A model generated the notes under the pieces. That model had not been told where the DNA came from and did not search any database. It was given only the letters and a program-made list of their open reading frames with translations. From Tumebacillus_A lipolyticus (GTDB lineage Bacteria; Bacillota; Bacilli; Tumebacillales; Tumebacillaceae), in the NCBI RefSeq assembly GCF_042682745.1, contig NZ_JBHUIO010000008.1:62001-126000 (forward strand): a stretch of 64,000 nt of DNA, given 5' to 3'. Positions 49,971-59,153 of this stretch are shown one piece after another (position 1 is the stretch's first letter; the number at the start of each line of letters is the position of its first letter). The translations under genes were made by a program, and so were the position numbers.

Positions 49971-50399
49971 TCACTCACCTTGAGCGAACTCGACGCGCAG
50001 GTTGTCGATCACCGGGACGATCTTGGCCAAAACCCCGTTTACAAACTTACCCGACTCCGGTGTGGAGAACGCTTTCGCCATGTCGATCGCCTCGTCGAGC
50101 ACGACAGAGGTAGGCGTCTCCGTGTGGAGCAACATCTCATAGAGCGCCATGCGCAACACGTTGCGGTCAACGTTTGCCATCCGCTTCAGGTCCCATCCTG
50201 TCGTGTTGGTCTTCAGGATCTCATCGATCCTATCCACATGTTTGCTCGTTCCGCTCACCAGATCCCGAACGAACAGCGGGTCGATCTCCGCGCCTTCCTG
50301 TTCGAGAACGTGTTCGATCGCCTCGTGTACATCCGCCTTTGCGACATCAATTTGAAACAATCCTTGCAATGCAAACTCACGAGAAGTTCTACGGCTCAT
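49971..50399 (-). CDS. nusB: Transcription antitermination factor NusB
   Basis: 142 residues from the ATG at 50399 (AAGGAG upstream). All-helical NusB fold: SRRTSREFALQGLFQIDVAK, KRMANVDRNVLRMALYEMLL, TSVVLDEAIDMAKAFSTPES, FVNGVLAKIVPVI. Binds boxA RNA with NusE for rRNA antitermination. Four bases upstream of the Kae1-like gene; the asp23 operon precedes it behind a terminator. Confidence 0.95.
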   Translation of the reverse strand: MSRRTSREFALQGLFQIDVAKADVHEAIEHVLEQEGAEIDPLFVRDLVSGTSKHVDRIDEILKTNTTGWDLKRMANVDRNVLRMALYEMLLHTETPTSVVLDEAIDMAKAFSTPESGKFVNGVLAKIVPVIDNLRVEFAQGE

Positions 50400-50449
50400 C
50401 TCTCGCACTCCTTATGTATTGTCTTATGGTCTAGTGTTCCCGAAGGACA

Positions 50450-50477
50450 AAAAGGAAACCACCAAGCGCTGGTGGTT
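50450..50477 (-). terminator. Terminator after the asp23-amaP-DUF2273 operon
   Basis: AACCACCA, five-base loop, TGGTGGTT, then TCCTTTTTG on the minus strand; overlaps the DUF2273 stop codon. Confidence 0.7.
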
Positions 50478-50703
50478 ATTCCCGATATTTATCCGGCACG
50501 ATCTTGTCGATCACATCGCGCCAGCCTTCACGCTCTTCTAACATTTTGCCAACATAAAAACCGCCGATGACAAAACAGCCGAAGATGATCGTTTTGAACA
50601 ATCCGAAGATCAGGAAGAAAAGTCCGAGCAATATGCCGATCACAGTGCCGAGCAACTTCAGATTCTGAGTGAGTGCTTCGTACAGCTTCAGCAATTTATC
50701 CAT
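50476..50703 (-). CDS. DUF2273 small membrane protein
   Basis: 75 residues with a long hydrophobic stretch LLGTVIGILLGLFFLIFGLF and IIFGCFVIGGFYVGKMLEER. This family always travels with Asp23 and AmaP. It probably helps anchor Asp23 at the membrane in cell envelope homeostasis. Three bases after amaP. Confidence 0.85.
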   Translation of the reverse strand: MDKLLKLYEALTQNLKLLGTVIGILLGLFFLIFGLFKTIIFGCFVIGGFYVGKMLEEREGWRDVIDKIVPDKYRE

Positions 50704-50706
50704 GGC

Positions 50707-51237
50707 CTACTCCACCCGCTTCTTGGCGACGGTCGGCGCTTGGGTTAACTCCATCACGTACACCGTCACCTGCTCGACCTTGATGCCTGTAGCCTGCTCA
50801 ACAAATTGCTTCACCGTACCCTGCAGCTCGGCTGTCGTCTTGGGAATCTCTAAGCCCGCTTCGATCGAATACTTGACCGCAATCCGCATCGTGCCGCCTT
50901 CGTTCAGATGCACGCGAGCTCTCAGATCGTTCACCCCGCGCACACCTGCCGCCGCCTTCAGCGTCAACTGCTCCAGCGTGTCATAGGAGATTTTCAAATC
51001 CCCGTTTTCCAGCTTGTGCATGATCGTCTGCGGCTCGCGCTCTGTCGGGGTCGAGCGGTAGAAAAGGAAAAAGATGGAGAGCAATAGGAAGACCGCAGCA
51101 ACGGCAGCCCCATCGTCGTAGACCACAAAATTGCGACCGAGCAACTCAAGCCCTGCATATTGCAACAGGACGAAGACGCTCGCTGCGCCAACCCCGAGCG
51201 CATACAGCCAAAGAACAATGCGTGGAACCAGTTTCAT
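50707..51237 (-). CDS. amaP: Alkaline shock response membrane anchor protein AmaP
   Basis: 176 residues with two N-terminal membrane segments (VLWLYALGVGAASVFVLLQY and AVAAVFLLLSIFFLFYR). An Asp23-like soluble domain follows (DLKISYDTLEQLTLKAAAGV, VKQFVEQATGIKVEQVTVYV). It anchors Asp23 to the membrane. Between asp23 and DUF2273. Confidence 0.85.
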   Translation of the reverse strand: MKLVPRIVLWLYALGVGAASVFVLLQYAGLELLGRNFVVYDDGAAVAAVFLLLSIFFLFYRSTPTEREPQTIMHKLENGDLKISYDTLEQLTLKAAAGVRGVNDLRARVHLNEGGTMRIAVKYSIEAGLEIPKTTAELQGTVKQFVEQATGIKVEQVTVYVMELTQAPTVAKKRVE

Positions 51238-51263
51238 AAAGCTTGTCCTCCTCTCCTAGCCAT

Positions 51264-51290
51264 AAAACCCCCCTGTAGATCAGGGGGGTT
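51264..51290 (-). terminator. Hairpin between asp23 and amaP (partial terminator)
   Basis: AACCCCCCTG, five-base loop, CAGGGGGGTTTTAT on the minus strand. It lies inside the operon and probably reduces amaP-DUF2273 expression relative to asp23. Confidence 0.7.
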
Positions 51291-51303
51291 CGATGATCGA
51301 TCC

Positions 51304-51720
51304 TTACAGCACTCGACTCGGTGGCAACTGCGGCGTCTTATCATCCGATTTGCCATCCTCATCCTTGTTCTTAAAGGTGACGCCGAGCACATGAACGTTG
51401 ACCTCGACCACTTCGAGGCCAGTCATGCTCTCGATCGCACGCTTGATGTTCTCCTGAATCTCGCCTGCGACCTCCGGGATGCGCACCCCATATTCGGCAA
51501 CGATGGACACATCCACCGCACATTGTTTTTGACCTACTTCGACCTTCACGCCTTTGGCGAGGTTCTTGCGGCCGAGCAATTCAGCGATGCCACCGGCAAC
51601 GCCGCCCGACATGCCTGCGACTCCTCGCACTTCGGTCGCTGCGAGCCCTGCGATGATCTCGATGACCTCGTTGGCAATGCGAATGTTGCCCATATCGGTC
51701 GTATCGTACTCCATATTCAT
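51304..51720 (-). CDS. Asp23/Gls24 family envelope stress protein
   Basis: 138 residues from the ATG at 51720 (GGGAG upstream). Core IRIANEVIEIIAGLAATEVR, GVRIPEVAGEIQENIKRAIE and MTGLEVVEVNVHVLGV is the Asp23 (DUF322) domain, named YqhY in B. subtilis. Its position between nusB and accC matches B. subtilis; there it affects fatty-acid synthesis. Acidic C-terminal tail. Confidence 0.92.
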   Translation of the reverse strand: MNMEYDTTDMGNIRIANEVIEIIAGLAATEVRGVAGMSGGVAGGIAELLGRKNLAKGVKVEVGQKQCAVDVSIVAEYGVRIPEVAGEIQENIKRAIESMTGLEVVEVNVHVLGVTFKNKDEDGKSDDKTPQLPPSRVL

Positions 51721-51782
51721 GGCGTGTTCGCTCCCTTCCATCATCTTGTCCCTGTTTCTATTAGTATAAACTTCCTGTCCAA

Positions 51783-53126
51783 TTATGACAAAGGATACAG
51801 CTCAAGAAACTTGGTTGTGACATCGCCAGAGACAAACTTCTCGTGGCGGAGCACCTTTTGGTGGAAAGGGATCGTCGTCTTGATGCCTTCGATCTTGAAC
51901 TCGCTCAACGCGCGCTTCATGCGGTTGATCGCTTCTTCGCGAGAAGGCGCCCAGACGATCAGCTTGGCGATCATCGAGTCATAGAACGGCGTGACCGTAT
52001 AGCCTTCGAATGCGGCGCTGTCCACGCGCACACCGAAGCCGCCCGGCGGCAGATATTCGACGATCTTGCCAGGGCACGGCATGAAGTTTTTGTCCGGGTC
52101 TTCCGCGTTCACGCGGCATTCGATCGCCCAGCCATCCAGCACGACATCCTCCTGCGTGAGCGAGAGCGGCAGTCCGGATGCCACGCGAATCTGCTCTTTG
52201 ATCAGGTCGATGCCGGTGATCATCTCGGTGACCGGATGCTCCACCTGGATGCGCGTATTCATCTCCATGAAGTAGAAGTTGCCATCTTCATCATAGATGA
52301 ACTCGATCGTGCCAGCTCCGCAGTAGCTGACCGCCTTCGCAGCAGCCACCGCCGCCATCCCCATCTCGTTGCGCTTTTCTGGCGACAGCGCGGGGGACGG
52401 AGCTTCCTCGATAAGCTTTTGCAGACGGCGCTGAATCGAGCAGTCGCGCTCGCCCAAGTGAATCGCGTTGCCATGCGAATCGCCCATCACCTGAATCTCG
52501 ACATGGCGCATCGAGGTGATGTATTTCTCCAGGTAGACGCCGGCGTTGCCGAAAGCGGTCGCCGCCTCTGTCTGCGCCATCTGGATCAGACGGCGCAGCT
52601 CGTCTTTGGAGTGCGCGATGCGGATGCCCTTGCCGCCGCCGCCTGCAGTCGCCTTGATGATGATCGGATAACCGATCTCGTCTGCGATCTGCATCGCTTC
52701 ATCCAGATCCTCAACGAGGCCATCTGTGCCTGGGACGATCGGAACGCCCGCCTTTTTCATCGTGTCTTTTGCGACCGCCTTGTCGCCCATCTTCTCGATC
52801 GCCTCGACGCTCGGTCCGATAAAGGTGATGCCACAAGCCTTGCAGAATTCGGCAAAGTCGGAGTTCTCCGCCAAGAAGCCGTATCCCGGATGAATCGCAT
52901 CGACGCCGATCGACGTCGCAAGCGACAGGATGTTTTTGATATTCAAATAGGAGTCTCTGGAGAGAGTAGGTCCAACGCAGTATGCTTCATCCGCCATCTT
53001 CACATGCAAAGCTTCGCGATCCGCTTCCGAGTAGATCGCGACGGTGGGAATCCCCAACTCCTTGCAAGCGCGAATGACGCGCACCGCGATCTCTCCACGG
53101 TTTGCAATCAGCACTTTATGAAACAT
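51783..53126 (-). CDS. accC: Acetyl-CoA carboxylase biotin carboxylase subunit
   Basis: 447 residues. ATP-grasp fold: FHKVLIANRGEIAVRVIRAC, the glycine loop KATAGGGGKGIRIAHSKDEL, VEKYITSMRHVEIQVMGDSH, FMEMNTRIQVEHPVTEMITG. Carboxylates the biotin on AccB with bicarbonate and ATP, the first step of fatty-acid synthesis. 18 bases after accB. Confidence 0.96.
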   Translation of the reverse strand: MFHKVLIANRGEIAVRVIRACKELGIPTVAIYSEADREALHVKMADEAYCVGPTLSRDSYLNIKNILSLATSIGVDAIHPGYGFLAENSDFAEFCKACGITFIGPSVEAIEKMGDKAVAKDTMKKAGVPIVPGTDGLVEDLDEAMQIADEIGYPIIIKATAGGGGKGIRIAHSKDELRRLIQMAQTEAATAFGNAGVYLEKYITSMRHVEIQVMGDSHGNAIHLGERDCSIQRRLQKLIEEAPSPALSPEKRNEMGMAAVAAAKAVSYCGAGTIEFIYDEDGNFYFMEMNTRIQVEHPVTEMITGIDLIKEQIRVASGLPLSLTQEDVVLDGWAIECRVNAEDPDKNFMPCPGKIVEYLPPGGFGVRVDSAAFEGYTVTPFYDSMIAKLIVWAPSREEAINRMKRALSEFKIEGIKTTIPFHQKVLRHEKFVSGDVTTKFLELYPLS

Positions 53127-53144
53127 AGTAGTCAGTCCCCCGTT

Positions 53145-53660
53145 CTAGTCAAGCTTTACCAAGAAGAGTGGTTGACCGTACTCGACCAGCTGGCCGTTTT
53201 CTACCAACACTTCGACGACCTCGCCGCGCACGTCCGCTTCGATCTCGTTCATCAGTTTCATCGCTTCCAAGATGCAGACGATCGTCTTCTCTTCGACGCG
53301 AGCACCAGCTTGTACATACGCAGCCGCATCTGGGGCGGGCGATGTGTAGAACGTGCCGACCATCGGAGATACGATCTTATGTAACGACGGGTCGTCCGCT
53401 TTCGGCGCAGCAGCAGGCGCCGGAGCGGCCGCTTTCACCTCTGCTGCCGGCGCTTCGACCGGAGCGGGCGTCAGAGCAGGCGCCGCCGGAGCAGGCGCTG
53501 CAGCTACCGGTGCTGCCTGAACGACTGGGGAGAGGATCTGCACACCTTCTGCCGTCTTTTTGATCGACAGTTTTGCACCCTCTATCTCGTAGTTGAATTC
53601 TGCGATGCTCGTCTCATCGAGCAACCGCACCAATTCGCGGATTTCATTGAGTTTGAACAT
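53145..53660 (-). CDS. accB: Biotin carboxyl carrier protein of acetyl-CoA carboxylase
   Basis: 171 residues from the ATG at 53660. The N-terminal FKLNEIRELVRLLDETSIAE is followed by a long Ala-Pro-rich linker, then the biotinyl domain with VCILEAMKLMNEIEADVRGE (the Lys in EAMKLMNE carries biotin). Operon accB-accC. The promoter region contains TATACT on the minus strand near 53720; no clear FapR box. Confidence 0.95.
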   Translation of the reverse strand: MFKLNEIRELVRLLDETSIAEFNYEIEGAKLSIKKTAEGVQILSPVVQAAPVAAAPAPAAPALTPAPVEAPAAEVKAAAPAPAAAPKADDPSLHKIVSPMVGTFYTSPAPDAAAYVQAGARVEEKTIVCILEAMKLMNEIEADVRGEVVEVLVENGQLVEYGQPLFLVKLD

Positions 53661-53775
53661 GTTGTATGTCACACTCCTCGTGCATTTATGTAGTTCCTTT
53701 GAACACAACATCCTTAGTAGTATATCATAATCTAAGTTTTACTTTCTACTTTTCAGTCAGGCTGGATCAAACGAC

Positions 53776-53816
53776 AAAAATCCCCCTTTGCACCGGCGTG
53801 CTCAACAGGGGGATTT
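53776..53816 (-). terminator. Terminator of the spoIIIA operon
   Basis: AAATCCCCCT and AGGGGGATTT arms around a 19-base loop, followed by TTTG on the minus strand, just after the spoIIIAH stop. Confidence 0.8.
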
Positions 53817-53835
53817 ATGCTCGACGATCATCAGA

Positions 53836-54351
53836 TCACTCGTGTGCGGCAACGCTTACTTTCGAAGAGGAGATCTGCATCTCTTTTGCCACGATGCCCA
53901 TGATCTTCACCGCTTTATTTCGATCGAGATCTTGCGCTTGAACGGTCACATGGAACTTGTTGTTCTCCTTCGCTTCAATAAAAGCGTCCGGGTAGCCCTC
54001 CAAGGTGATCAGCTCGATCGTGTTCTCGATCTTCTCATCGAGGTTGTTCATCGCCTCCAGCTCTTTTTTCGCTTTGTCCACTTCACCCGCATCTTTGCCC
54101 GAGGCGATCAGGTTGTTCAGCTCTTCCACCCGCTGGGAAAACTTCTCCTGTGCGTCGAGGTGTTGCTTGATAAAGAAATCGTCGCCTTCCGCAGCCGAAG
54201 TGGGCCGCTCGTTTTCCTTCTCTCCCTGATTGGAAGTTTGACCCTGATCGGTGTTGACCGGTTCAACGTTATTGTTGACCGTGTAAAATCCGATCAACAT
54301 CAGAGACAAAACCATCATCGTAGACAACCAGATCGTTTGACGCTTTGCCAT
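53836..54351 (-). CDS. spoIIIAH: Stage III sporulation protein AH
   Basis: 171 residues. One N-terminal membrane segment (TIWLSTMMVLSLMLIGFYTV) is followed by an acidic linker, then the ring-building domain FFIKQHLDAQEKFSQRVEEL to DRNKAVKIMGIVAKEMQISS. In the mother cell membrane it binds forespore SpoIIQ across the intermembrane space. Shorter than B. subtilis SpoIIIAH (218) mainly in the linker. Confidence 0.92.
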   Translation of the reverse strand: MAKRQTIWLSTMMVLSLMLIGFYTVNNNVEPVNTDQGQTSNQGEKENERPTSAAEGDDFFIKQHLDAQEKFSQRVEELNNLIASGKDAGEVDKAKKELEAMNNLDEKIENTIELITLEGYPDAFIEAKENNKFHVTVQAQDLDRNKAVKIMGIVAKEMQISSSKVSVAAHE

Positions 54352-54391
54352 TGTACAGCTCCTCCTTTTAGTTCAACCTCGAAAATTTGCG

Positions 54392-54988
54392 CTACTTTTT
54401 CGGCAGGACCGATATTTTATGCGGCGGCACCTCAAGCGACCGTTGAACAGCCTCCTTGATCAGAGCGACCGTCTTGATCTGCTCCGCGCCGCGGGCGACG
54501 ACGACGACGCCGCGCACGCGAGGTTTGATCGTCTTGACCACCACCGGCTGCTCCTGGCCGTTTTCACGCGTGATCACCAGCTGACCGTTTTTGTCGACCT
54601 GCGTGACGCCGCGCGTGCCACCTTTTGTGTCAGTCTCATTGTTGCTCTGGCGATTCTCTTGCAGATTTTCTGCGTAGATCGATTCTTCGCTCGAATCGAT
54701 CGTCACCATCACCGTCGCGTCGCTGACGCCGACCACCATGTTGAGGATTTCGGTGAGGCGGCTTGCATAGATCTGTTCATATTCTCCGAGCGCCGATCGA
54801 TCGGTGTTGCTGATCACCTGTCCTGCGCCCTTCTCCCCCCCAAGCTTCGACTCTGCAGAGTTGTCTGTGCCCTTCAACCAGGCAAACGGGTTGAGCAGGA
54901 GCACGACGCCGAGAATTCCTAGCGCGAGCAGCATCTTTCTGTTTTTCAGCAGCTGCTGCACGCGCTCTTGTATCCGTTGCTTCTCCAT
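54392..54988 (-). CDS. spoIIIAG: Stage III sporulation protein AG
   Basis: 198 residues. Membrane segment MLLALGILGVVLLLNPFAWL, then the SpoIIIAG ring domain: GEYEQIYASRLTEILNMVVG, VSDATVMVTIDSSEESIYAE, PRVRGVVVVARGAEQIKTVA. Forms the large ring of the feeding-tube channel with SpoIIIAH. Confidence 0.94.
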   Translation of the reverse strand: MEKQRIQERVQQLLKNRKMLLALGILGVVLLLNPFAWLKGTDNSAESKLGGEKGAGQVISNTDRSALGEYEQIYASRLTEILNMVVGVSDATVMVTIDSSEESIYAENLQENRQSNNETDTKGGTRGVTQVDKNGQLVITRENGQEQPVVVKTIKPRVRGVVVVARGAEQIKTVALIKEAVQRSLEVPPHKISVLPKK

Positions 54989-55000
54989 CTCCTCACCCCC

Positions 55001-55639
55001 CTAGCGCTCTTGCCAGACGACGCTGATCTTCGACTTCGGCACCTGATATTCATCGGCGAGCTGCGCCAAGATTTTAGCTGTCAGCTCATTTTGGACCCGC
55101 GTTGACGCGAACGCCGTCTCGTCCTGTTTTCGCTCGCCGATCGCGATCGGTTCGATCTCCCGAACTTGCTTGACTTCCCCTGCTGACCGCTTCTGCATGA
55201 TCGCCACCGACAGATGCTCGATGGAAAACGGTTCCGCCTTTTCGCTTTTGGTCACTTCCAGTTCGACCGCATCGACCGCGACCTCATGCTTGCCCTCCAC
55301 CGACTTCTTGACGTTTTCGGCGACCATCGCCTTCCACTGCTCAAGCGCATTGTTCGCCTGCTGCTCCTGCAGGAGCGCACCCTTTTGCGCGATCTCGTCG
55401 AGCGACTTCATCTCACCCCCTTCTTTGGCGAACATCTTTTCGAGGGTGAAGTCCATCTCGTAGACGGAGGTGCCGTAGAGCTTGAGCAACGGGCTTAACA
55501 TCAGCAGGATGATTAACAGCCCCATCACCAGCTTGACGTAGCGCTGCATCGCGTTGTTGGGCAAGATCATGTCGAGCACGACCGCGAGGAAGATGATCAG
55601 GATCAAACCTCGCATCCATTCGCTTAAAAAGTCGATCAT
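55001..55639 (-). CDS. spoIIIAF: Stage III sporulation protein AF
   Basis: 212 residues with two N-terminal membrane segments (GLILIIFLAVVLDMILPNNA, YVKLVMGLLIILLMLSPLLK) and a periplasmic-like ring domain with QLADEYQVPKSKISVVWQ at the C-terminus. Part of the SpoIIIA channel; 12 bases upstream of spoIIIAG. Confidence 0.92.
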   Translation of the reverse strand: MIDFLSEWMRGLILIIFLAVVLDMILPNNAMQRYVKLVMGLLIILLMLSPLLKLYGTSVYEMDFTLEKMFAKEGGEMKSLDEIAQKGALLQEQQANNALEQWKAMVAENVKKSVEGKHEVAVDAVELEVTKSEKAEPFSIEHLSVAIMQKRSAGEVKQVREIEPIAIGERKQDETAFASTRVQNELTAKILAQLADEYQVPKSKISVVWQER

Positions 55640-55646
55640 CCGCTCA

Positions 55647-56909
55647 TCACCTCACCATCACCGACAGATTGCCCGCCGCGATGATCACGGTGATCGCGAG
55701 GAAAAACATCAGCCCGACCGTCGCCAGCGCCGCGAACACCAAGGTCAAGCTCTTGCCGATCGTCGACATGCAGCGGATGATCGGCGAGTCGCCGAGCGGT
55801 TGCATCAGCGCGGCCGACATGTTGTAGATCAAGGCGAGCGAAAGAATTTTTAGCGCAGGGAACGCGCAGATCAGCAGCACGATCGCAGCCCCGGTGACCC
55901 CGAGTGCATTTTTGACGATCAGGCTGGCCCCGACCACCGTGTCGGCCGCATCGGAGAACAGCTTCCCGACGACCGGAACGAAGTTGGACGAGACGTACTT
56001 GGCCGCTTTGATCGACACGCCGTCCGCCACCGCACCTGCCGCCCCCTGCACGGAGACCACCCCGAGAAAGATGGTGAAGAAGACGCCGAGCACCCAGACG
56101 GCGGTGCCTCGCAACAGCCCTGCGAGCTGTGTGACCTGATAGCGGCTTGAGATCTGGCTGACCAGCGTGAGGATCGCGGAGAAGAAGATCAGCGGGAAGA
56201 TGACATACATGATCAGATCGCCGATCACGTTGATCAAAAATACGATCAGCGGGTGGATCATCGCCGCAGATGCCATACCTCCTGTCGCCGCGAGCAAGGC
56301 GAGGTACATCGGGATGGAGGCGATCATAAAATCGACCATCGTCTGAATCGCGCCTTTCGCATAGGAGGTCGCCGTCGCGAACGACTGCACGGCAAGGATC
56401 ATCAACACCAGAAAGCAGATCGCATGAGCAACCTTTGAGACGTTGTTCGCTTCGAACGCCGACTGCATCGATTCGAGCAGGGCGGCAAACACCGCCAAGA
56501 CCAAGATCGTGCCGAGCAACCGCGAGTTGAGGAACAGCTCGTGGAACAGAAATTTGAGCATTCCCATCAGCAGGCCTTTAAACACGACCCCGAGATCTCC
56601 GCTCAGGATGCGCTCCATGATGCGCCCTTTGATCTCTGCGGGCAGATATTCGCGATACTCTTCGGTGAGCGCTTGTAAAAATTGGTCAAATTCTTGCAGA
56701 TCGAGCTGCTTGAGCTGTTGTTCGACGAGGGGATCGGTGATCGAGCTTCCCCCAGGTGCAGACCCGGTGCCCCCATTCGTCTGCACCTGCGGGATGTTCT
56801 GCACCGCGCCTGGCGGTGAAGTTCCCTCCGCAAAGGCGGTGAGGCTGCTATAGCTTGCGGCGACCAGCAGTGCGAGCAAAAACAGCAACTGATAAAATCG
56901 TTTGGGCAT
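55647..56909 (-). CDS. spoIIIAE: Stage III sporulation protein AE
   Basis: 420 residues. Signal peptide, a Gly/Ser linker, a helical segment (QQLKQLDLQEFDQFLQALTE), then about eight membrane helices including VLAVFAALLESMQSAFEANN and ATVGLMFFLAITVIIAAGNL. The largest membrane component of the SpoIIIA complex. 16 bases after spoIIIAD. Confidence 0.94.
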   Translation of the reverse strand: MPKRFYQLLFLLALLVAASYSSLTAFAEGTSPPGAVQNIPQVQTNGGTGSAPGGSSITDPLVEQQLKQLDLQEFDQFLQALTEEYREYLPAEIKGRIMERILSGDLGVVFKGLLMGMLKFLFHELFLNSRLLGTILVLAVFAALLESMQSAFEANNVSKVAHAICFLVLMILAVQSFATATSYAKGAIQTMVDFMIASIPMYLALLAATGGMASAAMIHPLIVFLINVIGDLIMYVIFPLIFFSAILTLVSQISSRYQVTQLAGLLRGTAVWVLGVFFTIFLGVVSVQGAAGAVADGVSIKAAKYVSSNFVPVVGKLFSDAADTVVGASLIVKNALGVTGAAIVLLICAFPALKILSLALIYNMSAALMQPLGDSPIIRCMSTIGKSLTLVFAALATVGLMFFLAITVIIAAGNLSVMVR

Positions 56910-56925
56910 CGCCTCACCCCTTTCC

Positions 56926-57315
56926 TCAATTGGGCAGAAGTCCCATCACCAGCTCGATGATGCGCTGTATGATCGGCAGTGCGAGCACGAGGATTAAAAC
57001 TTTCCCTGCCAGCTCGATCTTCGATGCGATCGCTCCTTCACCAGAATCTTTGGCGATCTGGGCGCCAAACTCGGCGATATAGGCGATGCCGATGATCTTT
57101 AAGATCGTCTGCAAAAAGATCATCTCGACGCCGGCCTGGACCGACAGCCGCTCCAAGAGATGAATGACGATCGCGATCTTGTCGAGCAAGAAGATAAAGA
57201 TGAACACGCCGGTGAGAAGTGAGATCAAAAAAGCGGTTTGAGGCGATTGCCCCTTGAGCACGACGATCAAGATGGTGGCTGCCAATCCAAGACCTACGAG
57301 TTGGATGATTTCCAT
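56926..57315 (-). CDS. spoIIIAD: Stage III sporulation protein AD
   Basis: 129 residues with four hydrophobic segments: IQLVGLGLAATILIVVLKGQ, QTAFLISLLTGVFIFIFLLD, FLQTILKIIGIAYIAEFGAQ and KVLILVLALPIIQRIIELVM. A typical SpoIIIAD. Confidence 0.93.
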   Translation of the reverse strand: MEIIQLVGLGLAATILIVVLKGQSPQTAFLISLLTGVFIFIFLLDKIAIVIHLLERLSVQAGVEMIFLQTILKIIGIAYIAEFGAQIAKDSGEGAIASKIELAGKVLILVLALPIIQRIIELVMGLLPN

Positions 57316-57347
57316 GTGTCGTACCCCTTCTCCGCAGCCGCCTGCGG

Positions 57348-57551
57348 TCAGTTCATCAAGAACACATTGCGCACCTTGTCGAACAGGTCACTGATGTACG
57401 TGATCACGGTGAGCATGATGACGATAAATCCTGTGAGTGTCGCCCAGTGCGCAAACTCCTCTTTGCCCGATTGCTTGAGCACCGTATGGATCACAGCGGT
57501 CAGAATGCCCACGCCGGCGATAAAGAAGATCGTGTTCACATCAGAGTTCAT
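57348..57551 (-). CDS. spoIIIAC: Stage III sporulation protein AC
   Basis: 67 residues from the ATG at 57551, six bases after GAGGAGGT. Two membrane segments (NTIFFIAGVGILTAVIHTVL, TLTGFIVIMLTVITYISDLF). Matches SpoIIIAC in size and sequence. Confidence 0.93.
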   Translation of the reverse strand: MNSDVNTIFFIAGVGILTAVIHTVLKQSGKEEFAHWATLTGFIVIMLTVITYISDLFDKVRNVFLMN

Positions 57552-57583
57552 AGCCCTACCTCCTCGCCCGCAAACGTCGATGA

Positions 57584-58102
57584 TCAAACCAAGAGGATCA
57601 CGAGTGCCAGCCCCATCAAAGCGCCTAGATACCGCCACATCTTTTCGTTTTTTTGCTGCTCTTCGCGCGCGACCAGCTCTTCAGAGCTGAGCTGGCTGAT
57701 GGCGAGCTGGATGTGTTTGATCTGATCTTGGCGATCTGAAATGCCGAGCGTCTGTCCGAAGGTGGTCAGCACATCGCGGTCGACCTCCTGCAGCGCGAGC
57801 GTTCTCCTTTGTGCCGAAAGCGTCTCTCGCCAGATCTCACCTGCGCTGACACCCTGTCCTTCACGAAGCATATGTCCAAGCTCTGCAAAAAATGTCCCCA
57901 CCGGCGACCGGATGCGCGCGCCGATCTTGCTGGCCGCCTCAGAGAGCGGTGTCGCCGCATATAAGATCTCCGTCTCCAACAGCTTCAGCGCGGTGATGAA
58001 CTGTCGCAGCTGCTTTGCGCGCTCCGCAAAGCGGCTCGCCTTTTTAAAACCAAAGCTGGTCGCGACCAACAGGACGAGCAGGCTCCCGAACAGTTTGATC
58101 AT
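57584..58102 (-). CDS. spoIIIAB: Stage III sporulation protein AB
   Basis: 172 residues. N-terminal membrane segment (MIKLFGSLLVLLVATSFGFK), helical T2SF-like domain (FITALKLLETEILYAATPLS, ALQEVDRDVLTTFGQTLGIS), C-terminal membrane segment. Resembles type II secretion GspF. Its ATG overlaps the spoIIIAA stop by four bases. Confidence 0.94.
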   Translation of the reverse strand: MIKLFGSLLVLLVATSFGFKKASRFAERAKQLRQFITALKLLETEILYAATPLSEAASKIGARIRSPVGTFFAELGHMLREGQGVSAGEIWRETLSAQRRTLALQEVDRDVLTTFGQTLGISDRQDQIKHIQLAISQLSSEELVAREEQQKNEKMWRYLGALMGLALVILLV

Positions 58103-59118
58103 CCGACTTCCGCTCCCGTTTGAATCAGATCGCCCCGCTTGTCGTAGACGCCTTCCACCGTGCAGGGACCGTGTCGGCGGGAGAGCACCAGGTAGCGCGT
58201 AAACGCCCCCAGTTCGAACAGCTGTCTGAGCAGCGGGCGCGATCGCACCTCGTGCATGCCAAACCCGTGAGCGGTTGTGATCACCGTGACGCCCGCATGG
58301 ATCGCTTCCAGCAGTGCGTGTCCATCTTCACTGCGGCCGATCTCATCGGTGATGAGCACCTGCGGGGACATCGAGCGAATCATCATCGTCATCCCCTCCG
58401 CCTTCGGACAGGCGTCGAGCACGTCGGTGCGCGGGCCGAGATCATGCTGTGGCGCTCCTCTCCAGCTGGCGGCGATCTCCGAGCGCTCATCGACGATGCT
58501 GACCTTTTGTCCAGCGATCTTCGGGTGGAGCGTCCCTTTGGATATCTTGCGGGCCAAGTCGCGCAACAGCGTGGTTTTTCCACACTGGGGCGGGGAGATC
58601 AGCAGCGTGTTGTGCAGTCGATAGGAAGCGGAGTCGATCAGCAGGTGTCCCAAGCCATCAGCCACCTGCTGCACATCGCGCGCGATCCTGATGTTAAACG
58701 CGGCGATCTCCTTCATCCCGCGGACGTTGCCTGTGCCATCGAGCAGAATGCGTCCGGCGATGCCGACTCGATGTCCGCCCACCATCGTGATATAGCCGCG
58801 GCGAAGCTCTTCTTCCAGGGCGTACAGCGAGGACCCGCTCATCAGGTTGAGCGTCTGCGCCATGTCCTCTTCGGTCAGCATGTGACCCGCTTCCGGCTCG
58901 CGCGTCACCTTGCCCTGCAGCGTGACGAATTGATCGCGCCCGCCATAGAGAATCTGCAAGGGTCTGCCCAAGCGGAGCCTGATCTCCTCGATCTGCATCA
59001 GCACCTCGCTGGGCAGGTTCAATATCGCTTGCCTGATGCGCGCGGGCAACCCGCAGGCGATCTGTTCGCAGATCGCGGTGATCACCCCGCTTGCGCTCGG
59101 TGTCGATCGTGCGCTCAT
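58099..59118 (-). CDS. spoIIIAA: Stage III sporulation protein AA, ATPase
   Basis: 339 residues. The secretion-type ATPase has Walker A LLISPPQCGKTTLLRDLARK and Walker B MSPQVLITDEIGRSEDGHAL, plus VSIVDERSEIAASWRGAPQH, all typical of SpoIIIAA. Powers the channel. First gene of the spoIIIA operon, with GGAGGGAG before the ATG and a sigma-E-like promoter upstream. Confidence 0.95.
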   Translation of the reverse strand: MSARSTPSASGVITAICEQIACGLPARIRQAILNLPSEVLMQIEEIRLRLGRPLQILYGGRDQFVTLQGKVTREPEAGHMLTEEDMAQTLNLMSGSSLYALEEELRRGYITMVGGHRVGIAGRILLDGTGNVRGMKEIAAFNIRIARDVQQVADGLGHLLIDSASYRLHNTLLISPPQCGKTTLLRDLARKISKGTLHPKIAGQKVSIVDERSEIAASWRGAPQHDLGPRTDVLDACPKAEGMTMMIRSMSPQVLITDEIGRSEDGHALLEAIHAGVTVITTAHGFGMHEVRSRPLLRQLFELGAFTRYLVLSRRHGPCTVEGVYDKRGDLIQTGAEVG

Positions 59119-59153
59119 TCTCTCCCTCCCTCCTGTCCTCTCGTTGTTAGTTC

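Noticed and set aside
53700..53735. FapR operator upstream of accB
   Set aside because: A CTTAG...CTAAG pair exists, but the spacing and central sequence do not match the FapR consensus.
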